This document shows, in pieces, positions 32,554 to 42,017 of a stretch of DNA of 64,000 nucleotides. Source of the DNA: Archangium gephyra (GTDB lineage Bacteria > Myxococcota > Myxococcia > Myxococcales > Myxococcaceae); assembly GCA_003243425.1 (NCBI GenBank), contig QFQP01000019.1:62001-126000 (forward strand), written 5' to 3'. A model generated the notes under the pieces. The model ran no database searches and had not been told where the DNA came from. It worked only from the letters and a program-made list of their open reading frames with translations. Each line of letters starts with the position of its first letter. The stretch's first letter is position 1. The position numbers were made by a program, and so were the translations under genes.

Positions 32554-33696
32554 TCACTCCTTGAGGAGGTTGGCGGCGATGACGATGCGCTGAATTTCGC
32601 TGGTGCCTTCGTAGATCTCGGTGATGCGCGCGTCGCGAACGTGACGCTCGGCGTCCATCTCCTTCGAGTAGCCCATGCCGCCGAAGATCTGCAGACCCTT
32701 GTTGGCCACGCGGCTGGCCATTTCAGACGCGTAGAGCTTGGCCATCGCGGCTTCGGACGAATAGCGGGCGCCCTTGTCCTTGAGCACGGCGGCGCGGTGC
32801 ACGAGCAGACGGGCCGCGTCGATCTCGGTCGCCATGTCGGCGAGCATGAACTGAATGGCCTGATGTTCGCGGATGTACTTGCCGAACGACTTGCGCTCAC
32901 CGGAGTAGCGCAGCGCCTCTTCGTACGCCGCGCGCGCGATGCCCAGCGCCTGCGAGGCGATGCCGATTCGGCCACCGTCGAGCGTCGACATGGCGACCTT
33001 GAACCCCTCGCCTTCCTTCCCGAGGAGGTTCTCGGCCGGCACTTCCATGTCTTCGAAGTAGAGCGAGCAGCTCCACGCGGCGCTGATGCCCATCTTCTTG
33101 TCGGGCGCCATGCGCTTGAAGCCGGGCGTGTTGGTCGGCACCAGGAACGCGGTGATGCCGCGGTTGCCGGCCTCCTTGTTGGTCATCGTGAAGAGCACGA
33201 TGGCCTCGGCCCTGGGGCCCACGGTGATCCAGTTCTTGGAGCCGTTGATGACGTAGCGATCGCCCTTCTTCACGGCGACGGTCTGCTGCGCGGCGGCGTC
33301 AGACCCGGCCTGCGGCTCGGTGAGCCCGAAGCAGCCCAGCTTCTGGCCACTGGCGTACGGCTTGAGGAACTTCTCCTTCTGCGCGGGCGTGCCGAAGCGC
33401 TTCACCGGGTCGCAGTACAGCGAGTTGTTCACGCTCATGATGACGCCCGTCGAGGCGCACCCACGGCTGATCTCCTCCATCGCCAACGCGTAACAGACGT
33501 TGTCGAGCCCCGCGCCGCCCCACTCTTCTTCCACCGCGATGCCGAGCAGCGAGAGCTCACCGAGTTTCGCGATCGCTTCCGTCGGCCACGCGTGTTCTTC
33601 GTCCCACTTGCGGGCGTTGGGGATCAGCTCGCGCGCGGCGAAGTCACGGGTCATCTTCTGGATGTCGCGTTGGATCTCGGTCAGCTCGAAATTCAT
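32554..33696 (-). CDS. acyl-CoA dehydrogenase
   Basis: 380 residues from ATG 33696; the longer frame upstream is not supported. GLTEPQAGSDAAA, WITVGPRAEA, GRIGIASQA and the catalytic Glu at 363 in YEGTSEIQR place it among short/branched-chain acyl-CoA dehydrogenases. It feeds electrons from beta-oxidation or amino-acid breakdown to ETF. It is first in a run with the AgmX/PglI-like gene and the second dehydrogenase. Divergent from the zinc-ribbon membrane protein gene, with 64 bp between starts. Confidence 0.93.
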   Translation of the reverse strand: MNFELTEIQRDIQKMTRDFAARELIPNARKWDEEHAWPTEAIAKLGELSLLGIAVEEEWGGAGLDNVCYALAMEEISRGCASTGVIMSVNNSLYCDPVKRFGTPAQKEKFLKPYASGQKLGCFGLTEPQAGSDAAAQQTVAVKKGDRYVINGSKNWITVGPRAEAIVLFTMTNKEAGNRGITAFLVPTNTPGFKRMAPDKKMGISAAWSCSLYFEDMEVPAENLLGKEGEGFKVAMSTLDGGRIGIASQALGIARAAYEEALRYSGERKSFGKYIREHQAIQFMLADMATEIDAARLLVHRAAVLKDKGARYSSEAAMAKLYASEMASRVANKGLQIFGGMGYSKEMDAERHVRDARITEIYEGTSEIQRIVIAANLLKE

Positions 33697-33760
33697 GGGG
33701 CGGGCTCTATCAACCCGGCCAGCCCCGGAACACTCCCGATTGCTCCGGTGTCGAGGCGCC

Positions 33761-34258
33761 ATGAGCTCCGATTTCGCCGCCTGGTTCGAGAGCACGGCGC
33801 GCTGCAGCGAACACGGCAACGAAGCGGCGGCCACCTGCGTGCGCTGCGGGGCCTTCTGCTGCGAGAGCTGCCTTCAGGCCGACGCTTGTGAAGCATGCGC
33901 CGTGGTGCTGCGGCGCGAAGCCCTGCCGTCCGTCGCGCGCGGCGTGGCGTGGAAGCTGGCCCTCGCCCCCGTGCTGCTGACCGCCAGCGGTGCCGTCTAC
34001 GTTGCACGGGGCCGTGAATTGCCACCGCAGTGGCTTGCGTGGCTGGTGCCGACGGCCTGTGTGGTGTTGGTGTTGCGCCGCCACTCCGCAGGTGCGGCGT
34101 GGGTGGGCGCCATCACGTCGCTGCTGCTGCTCGCCTGGCAGGCGCTGGTGCTCTTCGCAGGCGGCGCCGAGCTGCGACTGGTCGACGTGGGCCTGCTGGC
34201 GATCGCGCCGGCCTTCGCGCTGGCCGGCGCGGAACGACTCAGTCGGCTGCGGGCGTAG
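33761..34258 (+). CDS. membrane protein with N-terminal B-box-like zinc-binding segment
   Basis: 165 residues from ATG 33761. Residues 15-46 hold C15, H18, C26, C29, C33, C34, C37, C43 and C46, a B-box/zinc-ribbon pattern frequent at the N-terminus of myxobacterial membrane proteins. Three or four hydrophobic helices follow (about 60-160). The function is unknown; a zinc-dependent interaction at the membrane is a guess. The 3' end overlaps the convergent Kelch-like gene by 20 bp. Confidence 0.7.
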   Translation: MSSDFAAWFESTARCSEHGNEAAATCVRCGAFCCESCLQADACEACAVVLRREALPSVARGVAWKLALAPVLLTASGAVYVARGRELPPQWLAWLVPTACVVLVLRRHSAGAAWVGAITSLLLLAWQALVLFAGGAELRLVDVGLLAIAPAFALAGAERLSRLRA

Positions 34259-35846
34259 GCGTGTAGATGTACGCGTCCTTCAGGATCTCGATCGAGCCGG
34301 TGGTGCTCTCGTTGATGCCGCCGGTGATGAGCACGGTGCCGTCGGCCAGCGTGGTGCAGGTGTGGCCATAGCGCGCGCGAGGCAGGTTCGGAGCGCCGAT
34401 GCTGGTCACCCCGCCATTGCTGCCCGGCGTGATCAACACCGCCGTGGCGTCAGACCGCGGGCTGATGCCGTCGACGGTACGACCGCCGGTCGCCAGTACC
34501 GAGCCGTCGCCCATGGTCACCGCGCAGAGTTCACCGCGGGCCACGCGCACGTCTGGGCCGGCGCCGATGGTGCCTGATGCGCCGGTCAGCACCTCCGACG
34601 AAGCGCTGGGCGTCGGCGTCGCGGCGGGGTTGAGGCTGGCGTCGGTGTAGCCACCGAGCACGAGCAGGTCGGCACCGTCGCGGATCAAAGCGCCGGCGGC
34701 CTCACGACGGCCGGGTTCCGCCAGCCGGGGCGGCGTGGACAGTGACTGCTGCGCGAACGTCATGCCGGTGAACTTGTAGAAGACGATGTCGTTTTGCAGC
34801 GCGGTGCCGTTGGTGCCGCCGGCGATGGCGATGAACTCGCCGTTCTTCACGGGCATCACCGTGGCGCCCATGCGCGGCAGGTTGGCTCCGCTGACGACCT
34901 TGCTGGTGATCTCGGTCTTGTTGTTGGCGTCCAACCACTCGACCTCTTCGGCGAGTCGGCCCGACGCCTTGATGCCCCCGGCGACCAGCACCTTGCCGTT
35001 CGCGTCGATCGCCATCTGGTGATGCGATCGCGGAATGGCCGGCGGGTTGCGCGGCCCGAGCGCGCCGTAGTCGTCCACGGTTTCGTCGTAGAAGAGAATC
35101 GTCGTCTTCGGACCGGCGACATTGTTGACGCCGTACGTTTCGCCGCCCCAAACCACGACCTGGCCGTTCGGAATACGAATCGCCGCGTGGTACGCGCTCG
35201 GCAGCTCGACGATCGAGGACTGCAACGTCAGCGACAACGGCTTGCCGAGCTCGAACGCTCCGGTCTCCGGGTTGTAGACCTCGACGTCGGCCAGGGCCTT
35301 CCGCTCGGCGGTGCCCTGCTTGAGGTTGAAGCCACCGGCGATGAACACCTTGCCGCTCTTCATCAGCGTCGCGGAGTGACCCGCGCGCTCGACACGCAGC
35401 GACTGGCACTGATCGGGCGCCGACGCCGAGACGATGGGCGCGAAGGTGTTCACCTTGCGCAGAATCACGTTCTTCTTGAGCGAACCGCCGACGAGTTCTT
35501 CCGGCACCACGTCGGGCACGTCGAACGGCAGCGTGCGGCCGACCGAGATGATCTTCCCGCCACCGTTCGGGTCTGCGTCGTACCCGCGCACTTCGATGAC
35601 GCGCTCGAGCCCCGCGGGGATCTCGGGGATCTTGAGGCTGCGCGTCGCCGGGTTCGCCGAGGTGACCTCGGTCTTCGGCTCCATGTCCTTGCCGGTCACG
35701 CGAATGCGGAGGAACTGAACCCCATTGAATGGGTCCGCCGCCGAGTCGCAGTTCCGGGTGACGATGTTGAGCGCGTAGTTCACTTCTTTGGGCTCACAGC
35801 CGGTGAGAGACGCCACCAGCAGGGCCGCCGACAACAGTCGCTTCAT
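34239..35846 (-). CDS. Kelch-like repeat lipoprotein
   Basis: 535 residues from ATG 35846. Signal peptide with lipobox SLTGC (Cys17). The mature protein contains at least five Kelch-type units with paired glycines and spaced aromatic or acidic residues (KVFIAGGFNL, QVVVWGGETYG, KVLVAGGIKA, DLLVLGGYTD, GSVLATGGRT, GTVLITGGIN). A beta-propeller at the outer membrane is expected, used for binding rather than catalysis. The 3' end overlaps the convergent zinc-ribbon gene by 20 bp. Eight bases separate it from the upstream PEGA gene, so they are likely one operon. Confidence 0.85.
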   Translation of the reverse strand: MKRLLSAALLVASLTGCEPKEVNYALNIVTRNCDSAADPFNGVQFLRIRVTGKDMEPKTEVTSANPATRSLKIPEIPAGLERVIEVRGYDADPNGGGKIISVGRTLPFDVPDVVPEELVGGSLKKNVILRKVNTFAPIVSASAPDQCQSLRVERAGHSATLMKSGKVFIAGGFNLKQGTAERKALADVEVYNPETGAFELGKPLSLTLQSSIVELPSAYHAAIRIPNGQVVVWGGETYGVNNVAGPKTTILFYDETVDDYGALGPRNPPAIPRSHHQMAIDANGKVLVAGGIKASGRLAEEVEWLDANNKTEITSKVVSGANLPRMGATVMPVKNGEFIAIAGGTNGTALQNDIVFYKFTGMTFAQQSLSTPPRLAEPGRREAAGALIRDGADLLVLGGYTDASLNPAATPTPSASSEVLTGASGTIGAGPDVRVARGELCAVTMGDGSVLATGGRTVDGISPRSDATAVLITPGSNGGVTSIGAPNLPRARYGHTCTTLADGTVLITGGINESTTGSIEILKDAYIYTPTPAAD

Positions 35847-35854
35847 GTCTGTGC

Positions 35855-37291
35855 TCACCAGGTCGCCGTGACGGTGCCCGTCACGGGTTTCGTCGCTTCG
35901 ATGACCCCGAACGTCGTACCCACGGCCGCGCCAGCGACGACGACCGCCACGATGCCCACCACCCACGGCCACGCGGGCTTCGCTTCCGATTTCACCTCTT
36001 CCGGCGGCCTCTCACCGAGATCCGCGGGCGGCTCTTCGACAGCCGCGATGGTGCGCTCCGGCTGCTTGGGAACGAGCACGACCTTCTTCGCGCGCGGGCC
36101 CGCGACCGAAACGTCATCGGTGTTGGTCGGCGCATCGTCACGCCTGGCGACCGACGTGCTGGTGCCGGCCTTGGCGCTGCGCGACGCGAGGTTGAGCGGC
36201 AGCGACGCCGAGGTGCCGAAGGCGCTCAGCCGCTGAACGATCTCTGCGCCCAGCTTGTACGCTTCGGTGTTGGCCGTGAGCACGTCGGTATCGAACGTGA
36301 CCGGCGTGAGCGCCGAGAACGCGTTCTTCTTCGCCGAGAAGATCGCCGTGCCCGCCGTCAGCTGCGAGTCACTCGTCTTGTAGACGTAGCCGACGACCGC
36401 GAAGTCGGCGCCTGCCGCGCGCAGATACGGCCCGAGGCGCCCCTGCACGCCTTCGTCGACCACCGAGTTCACGCCCGGGTCGGTCACCGCCGTGTTCGCA
36501 CCGATCACCGCGCGCTTGTCGGAGCCCGCACCGAACGAGGCCTTGGCCTTCACGGTGCCAGAACCGACGGTGACGGTCTGGCCGTAGCGCTCGCCCCTGG
36601 TGCCCTCCACCATCACGTAGTGCGTACCGCCCGGCACGTTGTCTTCGAGCACCGGCACCATGCCGAGGTCGCGCCCGTCGAGGAACGCGGTCGACCCCGG
36701 CGGGCCTTCGATCGACACGCTGCCCTTGGGCTGCTTGTCGAGGCGCTTCTTGGCCTTGTCGAACTCTCGCTGGAAGACGGGCGGAAAACCGGCCGGCAGC
36801 ACGTAGTTGGGCGCGAAGCGCGCGAGCTCGAGCAGCGCGTCTTTCGCGGCCTTCTCTTCGCCCTGGCGGAACGCGGACGCAGACAGCTTCACGTACGCGT
36901 CGGTGACCGCCTCGTAATCAGCCGTCGCCGGGTCGGCGAGCATGCCGTCGATGCCCTTGCGGAGGCTCGCGCTGGCGTCGTCGAAGCGCAGATCGTCGAA
37001 GGCCTTGCGACCTGCGTCGATCGCCCCGACGGCTTCCGCACTCGGAGCGCGCTTCGCACCCGCCGAAGACTCCGGCGTCGGCGCTTTGGTCGCAGGGGAC
37101 GCGGCGTAATCCATCACGTCGGGCCGCGACTTCAGCTCGTCGACCACCAGCGCGTTGAACTTCGTCGCGGCGGAGGCGCTGACGCCATCACCGGGCACGA
37201 AGGGCACCAACACCACACGCGGCTTCTGCGCGTGCGCCAGTGGCGCCGAAATGACGACTGCCACCCACATCAAAGGAATGAGACGGGACAT
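35855..37291 (-). CDS. exported PEGA-domain protein with C-terminal membrane helix
   Basis: 478 residues from ATG 37291; the much longer open frame running upstream is the antisense of the histidine kinase. A signal peptide (LIPLMWVAVVISAPLAHA) precedes a helical domain with a TPR-like part (AFDDLRFDDASASLRKGI). A PEGA repeat (GSVSIEGPPGSTAFLDGRD...) lies near residues 190-240. The C-terminus has one membrane helix (WVVGIVAVVVAGAAVGTTFG). PEGA domains are thought to mediate surface or peptidoglycan interactions. It is divergent from the histidine kinase by 90 bp. Confidence 0.75.
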   Translation of the reverse strand: MSRLIPLMWVAVVISAPLAHAQKPRVVLVPFVPGDGVSASAATKFNALVVDELKSRPDVMDYAASPATKAPTPESSAGAKRAPSAEAVGAIDAGRKAFDDLRFDDASASLRKGIDGMLADPATADYEAVTDAYVKLSASAFRQGEEKAAKDALLELARFAPNYVLPAGFPPVFQREFDKAKKRLDKQPKGSVSIEGPPGSTAFLDGRDLGMVPVLEDNVPGGTHYVMVEGTRGERYGQTVTVGSGTVKAKASFGAGSDKRAVIGANTAVTDPGVNSVVDEGVQGRLGPYLRAAGADFAVVGYVYKTSDSQLTAGTAIFSAKKNAFSALTPVTFDTDVLTANTEAYKLGAEIVQRLSAFGTSASLPLNLASRSAKAGTSTSVARRDDAPTNTDDVSVAGPRAKKVVLVPKQPERTIAAVEEPPADLGERPPEEVKSEAKPAWPWVVGIVAVVVAGAAVGTTFGVIEATKPVTGTVTATW

Positions 37292-37381
37292 GTTTGGAAT
37301 TGGCTGATAAAACAAACGGTTAGCCGCGCCGGACCATAGTGTCTTACGCCTCACCCGGTCAATCGCGTGGGTTCCGTCTCC

Positions 37382-38923
37382 ATGAAACTCTCTCTGACCA
37401 CCCGCATCTTCGTCGGTTACGCGGTGGTGCTGGTCACCTTCGGGGCGGTTTCCGGCTTCTCGGTGTTCACGCTGCGACAGAACCAACTCGAAATCCGCCT
37501 GGTGTCCGAGGGCTACCTGGGGCTGTCGCAGACGGTCGCGGCGATCGAGACGTTCCAGTCGAATCAGTCGAAGGACACCGCGCGGCTGCGCGATGAACCG
37601 AACGTGGAGACACGCAAGGCCCTCATTCGCCTCGCGCGTCTGTATTTCCCCGGGCTCATGGCCGACCGGCTGCGCACCGGCAAAGAAACGGCGCAACGCG
37701 TGTTGGAGTTCGCCCCGGAAGCCGAGCGGCCGTTCGTCGCCGACGTGGCCAGGAAGTTCGACGAGCTGACGGTGCGCTTCGCTGAATACGAAGCCGAGGC
37801 CGACCGCGTGTTCACGTTGCTCGAGACGCCGAAGGTCGACTGGGAAGCGGCGAACCGGGCGCTCGATCGGCTGCAGCAGATGGAGAACGGGCTGTCGTCG
37901 ACGATCCGCTTGCTGCACGGCTCGCTCGAGGCCCGCATTCACGAGCGCGTACGCCTGACGCAGGAGCGTGAGCGGCGCACCGGCGTGGCGATCATTCTGT
38001 TTCCGGTGGTGGCGATCGGCGTGGGCCTGCTGGCGACCGGCGTGGCGGCGCGCAGCCTCCGACCGGTGCGAACGTTGATCGACGGTGTCTCGCGAATTCG
38101 GCGCGGCGACTACGAGGCGAAGATCGGCGTCGACGGTGAAGACGAGATCGCCGTGCTCGCGCGCGAGTTCGACGCCATGGCGAAGGCGCTCCGCGACCGA
38201 GAAGCGCAACTGCAGCAGAAACAACAGGAGCTGCTGCGCGCCGAGCGTCTCGCGGCCGTGGGCCGGGTCTCTGCGCAGGTCGCGCACGAGATCCGCAACC
38301 CGCTCTCGTCGATCGGCCTCAACGTGGAAATGCTGACCGACCAGCTCGACGCCGCGCAGTTCAAGACGCCCGAAGACGCCAAGGAGTCGAAGCACCTGCT
38401 GTCGTCGGTGACGCGGGAAGTGGATCGGCTGGCGGAGATCACCGAGGAGTACCTGCGGCTCGCGCGCCTGCCTGCGCCGGTGAAGCGCCCGGAAGATCTG
38501 TCGAAGATCATCGACGAGGTGATGGGCTTTGCCCGCGAAGAGCTCGAGCGCGCCGGCCTGACCGTGAAGCTCGACCTGCCCGCGGCGCCCCTGCCGGTGC
38601 TCGCCGATGAAGGTCAGCTGCGACAGGTGATGCTGAACCTCGTTCGCAACGCGCGTGAAGCGATGGCCGCCGGCGGCACGTTGACGGTGCGCGCCCGCGT
38701 CGACCACGGTCAGCTGCTCGTCGAGATCGTCGACACCGGCTCGGGAATGAGCGCCGACGTGAAGGCCAAGCTCTTCGAACCGTTCTTCACCACCAAGCAG
38801 GGCGGCACCGGCCTGGGGCTCCCGCTGTCGCGACAGATCGTCGAAGCGCACGGAGGCCAGGTCGACGTCGACAGCGAAGAAGGCCGCGGCACCACGTTCC
38901 GGCTTCGCTTTCCGCGCGCGTGA
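37382..38923 (+). CDS. membrane sensor histidine kinase
   Basis: 513 residues from ATG 37382. Two membrane helices (about 8-30 and 205-228) enclose a mostly helical extracytoplasmic sensor. A HAMP domain follows, then a HisKA domain with H302 in VAHEIRNPLSS, an N-box (MLNLVRNAREAM), G1 (VDTGSGMS) and G2 (GTGLGLPL). All catalytic motifs are intact, so it should autophosphorylate. No response regulator is adjacent, so it is an orphan in this window, as is common in myxobacteria. It precedes the M16 peptidase by 14 bp and may be co-transcribed with it. Confidence 0.92.
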   Translation: MKLSLTTRIFVGYAVVLVTFGAVSGFSVFTLRQNQLEIRLVSEGYLGLSQTVAAIETFQSNQSKDTARLRDEPNVETRKALIRLARLYFPGLMADRLRTGKETAQRVLEFAPEAERPFVADVARKFDELTVRFAEYEAEADRVFTLLETPKVDWEAANRALDRLQQMENGLSSTIRLLHGSLEARIHERVRLTQERERRTGVAIILFPVVAIGVGLLATGVAARSLRPVRTLIDGVSRIRRGDYEAKIGVDGEDEIAVLAREFDAMAKALRDREAQLQQKQQELLRAERLAAVGRVSAQVAHEIRNPLSSIGLNVEMLTDQLDAAQFKTPEDAKESKHLLSSVTREVDRLAEITEEYLRLARLPAPVKRPEDLSKIIDEVMGFAREELERAGLTVKLDLPAAPLPVLADEGQLRQVMLNLVRNAREAMAAGGTLTVRARVDHGQLLVEIVDTGSGMSADVKAKLFEPFFTTKQGGTGLGLPLSRQIVEAHGGQVDVDSEEGRGTTFRLRFPRA

Positions 38924-38937
38924 AGTAGAGGCGGCGC

Positions 38938-40227
38938 GTGTTCGAAGTCTTCCGCGACGTTCTGCCTTCCGGTCTCACCGTCGTCACCATCGAGACGCCG
39001 CACCTCCACAGCGTGATGACCGCCGTGTACGTGCGCGTGGGGAGCCGGCACGAAGACGCGCGCACCAGCGGCGTGAGCCACTTCCTCGAGCACCTCTTCT
39101 TCCGCGGCAGCGCGAAGTACCCCGACTCGGTGCGCATGAACGCCGCGGTCGAAGCTGCCGGTGGAAATCTCAACGGCGCGACCATGCGCGACTCTTCGTA
39201 TTTCTATACGCCCGCGCACGCCGACGGCCTCGAGGTGACGCTGTCGATCCTCGGCGACATGTTGTCGCGCCCCACGTTGAAGCAGCTCGAGACCGAGAAG
39301 CGCGTGATCCTCGAAGAGATGCTCGACGAGGTCGACGAGCGGGGCCGCGACATCGACGTCGACAACCTCACCAAGCAGGTGCTCTTCGGTGACCACCCGC
39401 TGGCGCTGAAGATCGCCGGCACGCCGGAGTCGGTTCGCGGGCTCACGTTGCGTGACGTGAAGAAGCACTTCGCGCGGGCGTACGTGGGCGGGAACATGGT
39501 GCTCTCGGTTGCGGGGCCGGTGTCTCGGGCGCGCGTGTTGAAAGCGGCGCGCACGTCGTTCCGTCACGTGCCGCCCGGTGCCCGGCTGACGGAGGCGGCG
39601 CCTGCACCACTCGCTCCGACGGGGCCGCGGTTCAAGTACGTCACGCTCGACGAATCGCAGGTCGAGTTCCGGCTCACCTTCCCCACGGTGCCTGAGTCGC
39701 ACCCTGATTCGGCGGGGCTGGCGCTGTTGCGGCGCGTGCTCGATGACGGCCTGTCGAGCCGGCTGCCGTACCGCATCGTCGAAGAGCTCGGGCTCGCGTA
39801 TTCGGTGGGCGCGTCGCTCGAGGGCTTTCATGACACGGCGATGTTCGAGATCGATGGGGCCTGTGCGCCAAAGAACTTTCCGCGCGTGCTCGAAGAGGTG
39901 CTGCGCACGGTGGGGACCCTTCGCGCCGGGAAGATCAGCGCCGAGGAGCTGCGCCGGGTGAAGACGCGGTTCTCACTGCACGTCGACTTTCAGCAGGACT
40001 CTCCGGCGGACCTGTGCAGTTGGTTCGGTGGCGTCGAGCTGTTCCGCGCGGCAGACACGTTCGAAGCGAAGAAGGCGGAGCTCGCACGCGTCACGTTGAA
40101 GGACCTGCAGCGAATCGCGAGCACGTGGCTCTCCGCGGAGCGGCTCGTGGTGGTCGGCGTCGGCCCGCGTGAAGCAAAAGCGCGCGCAGAGAAGGTGGTG
40201 ACGCGCGCGGGGAAGTTGCTGGCGTAG
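38938..40227 (+). CDS. M16 family (pitrilysin-type) metallopeptidase
   Basis: 429 residues from GTG 38938. The inverted zinc motif HFLEH is present (H48, E51, H52), with the distal metal Glu in VILEEML near 125. The two-domain M16B/YmxG layout is visible: the catalytic N-terminal half, then a second half beginning around 215 (VEFRLTFPTVPE) that lacks the metal site. Such enzymes degrade peptides in a closed chamber; some act in signalling. Only one M16 gene is here, while many bacteria have a pair. Confidence 0.9.
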   Translation: MFEVFRDVLPSGLTVVTIETPHLHSVMTAVYVRVGSRHEDARTSGVSHFLEHLFFRGSAKYPDSVRMNAAVEAAGGNLNGATMRDSSYFYTPAHADGLEVTLSILGDMLSRPTLKQLETEKRVILEEMLDEVDERGRDIDVDNLTKQVLFGDHPLALKIAGTPESVRGLTLRDVKKHFARAYVGGNMVLSVAGPVSRARVLKAARTSFRHVPPGARLTEAAPAPLAPTGPRFKYVTLDESQVEFRLTFPTVPESHPDSAGLALLRRVLDDGLSSRLPYRIVEELGLAYSVGASLEGFHDTAMFEIDGACAPKNFPRVLEEVLRTVGTLRAGKISAEELRRVKTRFSLHVDFQQDSPADLCSWFGGVELFRAADTFEAKKAELARVTLKDLQRIASTWLSAERLVVVGVGPREAKARAEKVVTRAGKLLA

Positions 40228-40235
40228 TGGCCGTG

Positions 40236-40261
40236 CGTCGCGCAGTCGGCCCGTCGCGACG
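40236..40261. terminator. convergent-intergenic hairpin (weak)
   Basis: CGTCGCG and CGCGACG form a 7-bp stem with a 12-nt loop in the 92-bp gap between two convergent genes. No T-tract; termination is a positional guess. Confidence 0.3.
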
Positions 40262-40319
40262 ACCATGTGTGTCGGCGCCTCGGCACGCGCGGCTCTGAAG
40301 ACGGACGGCGTTCTTCGCC

Positions 40320-41624
40320 TCAGCGCCCGCGGATGATCTCGATGCCCTTCTTCTTCTTCTTGATGCTGCCCTTGGCGAGCATCTTCTTGATCGCCAGATA
40401 GTCGGGATTCCGGGGGTCCTTCTTGAGGACCTCGGTGATGATCTTCTCACCCCGGTCCACGTTGGCCCACGTCTCACCGTAGTAGCGCGCGAGCTGCACC
40501 TTCTCGTCGAGCGTGCTCTCGTTGGTGAAGTACAGCTGCTCGAGCGCAGAGATCGCGTCGGGCTTGTTCCCCAGCTTGTCGTACACGCGCCAGATGCGGC
40601 TGAGCGCCGGCGCGAAGTTGCCGTCGTTCTTCAGCGCCAACTGGTAGTCGCCCAACGCCTCCTCGAGCCTGCCCTGCTGCTCGTACGCGCGCCCGCGCAC
40701 GTAGATGGCCCGCGGCCAGCTCGGCTCCATCGACAGAATTCGTTCGATCAACACCTGCGCGTCGCCGCCACGGTCCTGCAGCAGTCGGATCTCCGCGAGC
40801 AACGCCAGCGCTTCGGCGTCTTTCGGGTCTTCTTCGACCACGTGCTCCACGAGCGCCGCCGCTTCGTCGACCCGCCCCTGCTCGTTCAACACGCGCGCCT
40901 TGAGCGACAACACGTCGGCCCGCTTCGCATCACGCGCTTCGATGAACTGAAGGTCTTGCTCGGCCGAAGCCGTCTGCTTCTCATTGAGGAAGTACCGGGC
41001 GCGAAGAAGCCGCGCACTCGCCAGCGATGGGTTCTCGGTGATGAGCCGGTCCATCAGCCGCGCGGCGAGCACCACGTCACCCTTGAGGAAGAGGATCTCG
41101 GCCTCCATCGTCTTGGCTTCCGGGTCGTCTGGAGAGCGCTGCTGGATGCGCCCGATGGTCTTGAAGGCCTCGTCGATCTTCCCCGCGTGGGCCAGCAGCC
41201 GCGAGAGATCGAGCAGCTCTTCGTCGGTGAGCAGGTCGTCGTCACGCATCGTCTTGAGCTCGGCGATCGCGGCGCGGGTCTGGTGCATGCGGCGCAGCAG
41301 GTCGGCGCGCTGCCGGCGAAGGCTCGGGTCAGCGACGCCAGACACCGACTCGGCCTGCTTCAACGTCAGCGTGGCGCCCGCTTCGTTGCCCGCCAGCCGG
41401 TAGGCCTCGGCGAGCTGCAGGTAGAGGCTCGCGTCTTCGGGCGTGGTCGAAATGGCCGCCTTGAACTCCTTGATCGCAGCTTCCGCACGCCCGTTGGACA
41501 GCTCGAGGCGCCCCTGCGCCACGTGATCGATGGTGGTCTGTACCTTCTGCCGGGTGGCCGCGCGCTCCGGCTCCTCGCACGCAAGGGCCAGTAGAGCGAG
41601 CAGCAGCGATGTGAGTCGTCGCAT
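40320..41624 (-). CDS. TPR-repeat lipoprotein
   Basis: 434 residues from ATG 41624. A signal peptide with lipobox LLALAC precedes a long array of TPR units, for example ELSNGRAEAAIKEFKAAI, LYLQLAEAYRLAGNEAGA, AKIDEAFKTI-like and GRLEEALGDYQLAL. The C-terminus is very basic (GSIKKKKKGIEI). It is likely an envelope scaffold for a multi-protein complex. Divergent from the small protein gene at 41660. No enzyme domain is visible. Confidence 0.85.
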   Translation of the reverse strand: MRRLTSLLLALLALACEEPERAATRQKVQTTIDHVAQGRLELSNGRAEAAIKEFKAAISTTPEDASLYLQLAEAYRLAGNEAGATLTLKQAESVSGVADPSLRRQRADLLRRMHQTRAAIAELKTMRDDDLLTDEELLDLSRLLAHAGKIDEAFKTIGRIQQRSPDDPEAKTMEAEILFLKGDVVLAARLMDRLITENPSLASARLLRARYFLNEKQTASAEQDLQFIEARDAKRADVLSLKARVLNEQGRVDEAAALVEHVVEEDPKDAEALALLAEIRLLQDRGGDAQVLIERILSMEPSWPRAIYVRGRAYEQQGRLEEALGDYQLALKNDGNFAPALSRIWRVYDKLGNKPDAISALEQLYFTNESTLDEKVQLARYYGETWANVDRGEKIITEVLKKDPRNPDYLAIKKMLAKGSIKKKKKGIEIIRGR

Positions 41625-41659
41625 TCGCGCCAAAGTAGCGATGTTAGGATTCACGGTCG

Positions 41660-41989
41660 ATGGCGATGGATCCCTTCGTGCGGAAGCTGGTGCTGAGAAT
41701 CTTCGACGAGGGCGCACCGCTGTCTCGCAACCGGCACTTCCACACGTTCGAGACCGAAGAAGGCAAACGTGCGCTGCGCATCTCGAAGCGACTCAAGGCG
41801 CTGCAGGCCGACATCGCGAAGTGCCGCAAAGAAGGCGGCGAGTCGCTGGTCGTGTCCGCGCGCGTCGGTGACGAAGTGAAGGTGCAGATTTCGATCAGGG
41901 CCCTCAAGTCGACGCGCCACACCACGCTCGACGAAGCCGAGTACGAGCTGCTTCGTCGACTGGTGCCATTGCTCCCGCAGCCGAGCTGA
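41660..41989 (+). CDS. hypothetical small protein
   Basis: 109 residues, soluble, basic, mixed alpha/beta (FVRKLVLRIFDEG, EEGKRALRISKRLKAL, VSARVGDEVKVQISI). ATG 41660 or 41666 may start it. I recognise no family. It lies 28 bp before the TPR lipoprotein 42018-43349 and may be co-transcribed with it. Confidence 0.6.
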   Translation: MAMDPFVRKLVLRIFDEGAPLSRNRHFHTFETEEGKRALRISKRLKALQADIAKCRKEGGESLVVSARVGDEVKVQISIRALKSTRHTTLDEAEYELLRRLVPLLPQPS

Positions 41990-42017
41990 GTCGGAACCGG
42001 CTATACGGGCCGCGACC

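Noticed and set aside
34794..36236. 480-codon plus-strand frame across the Kelch-like and PEGA genes
   Set aside because: Spans two well-supported minus-strand genes and has shadow composition.
37292..38851. Long N-terminal extension of the PEGA protein frame
   Set aside because: It is antisense to the histidine kinase and the signal peptide at 37291 marks the true start.
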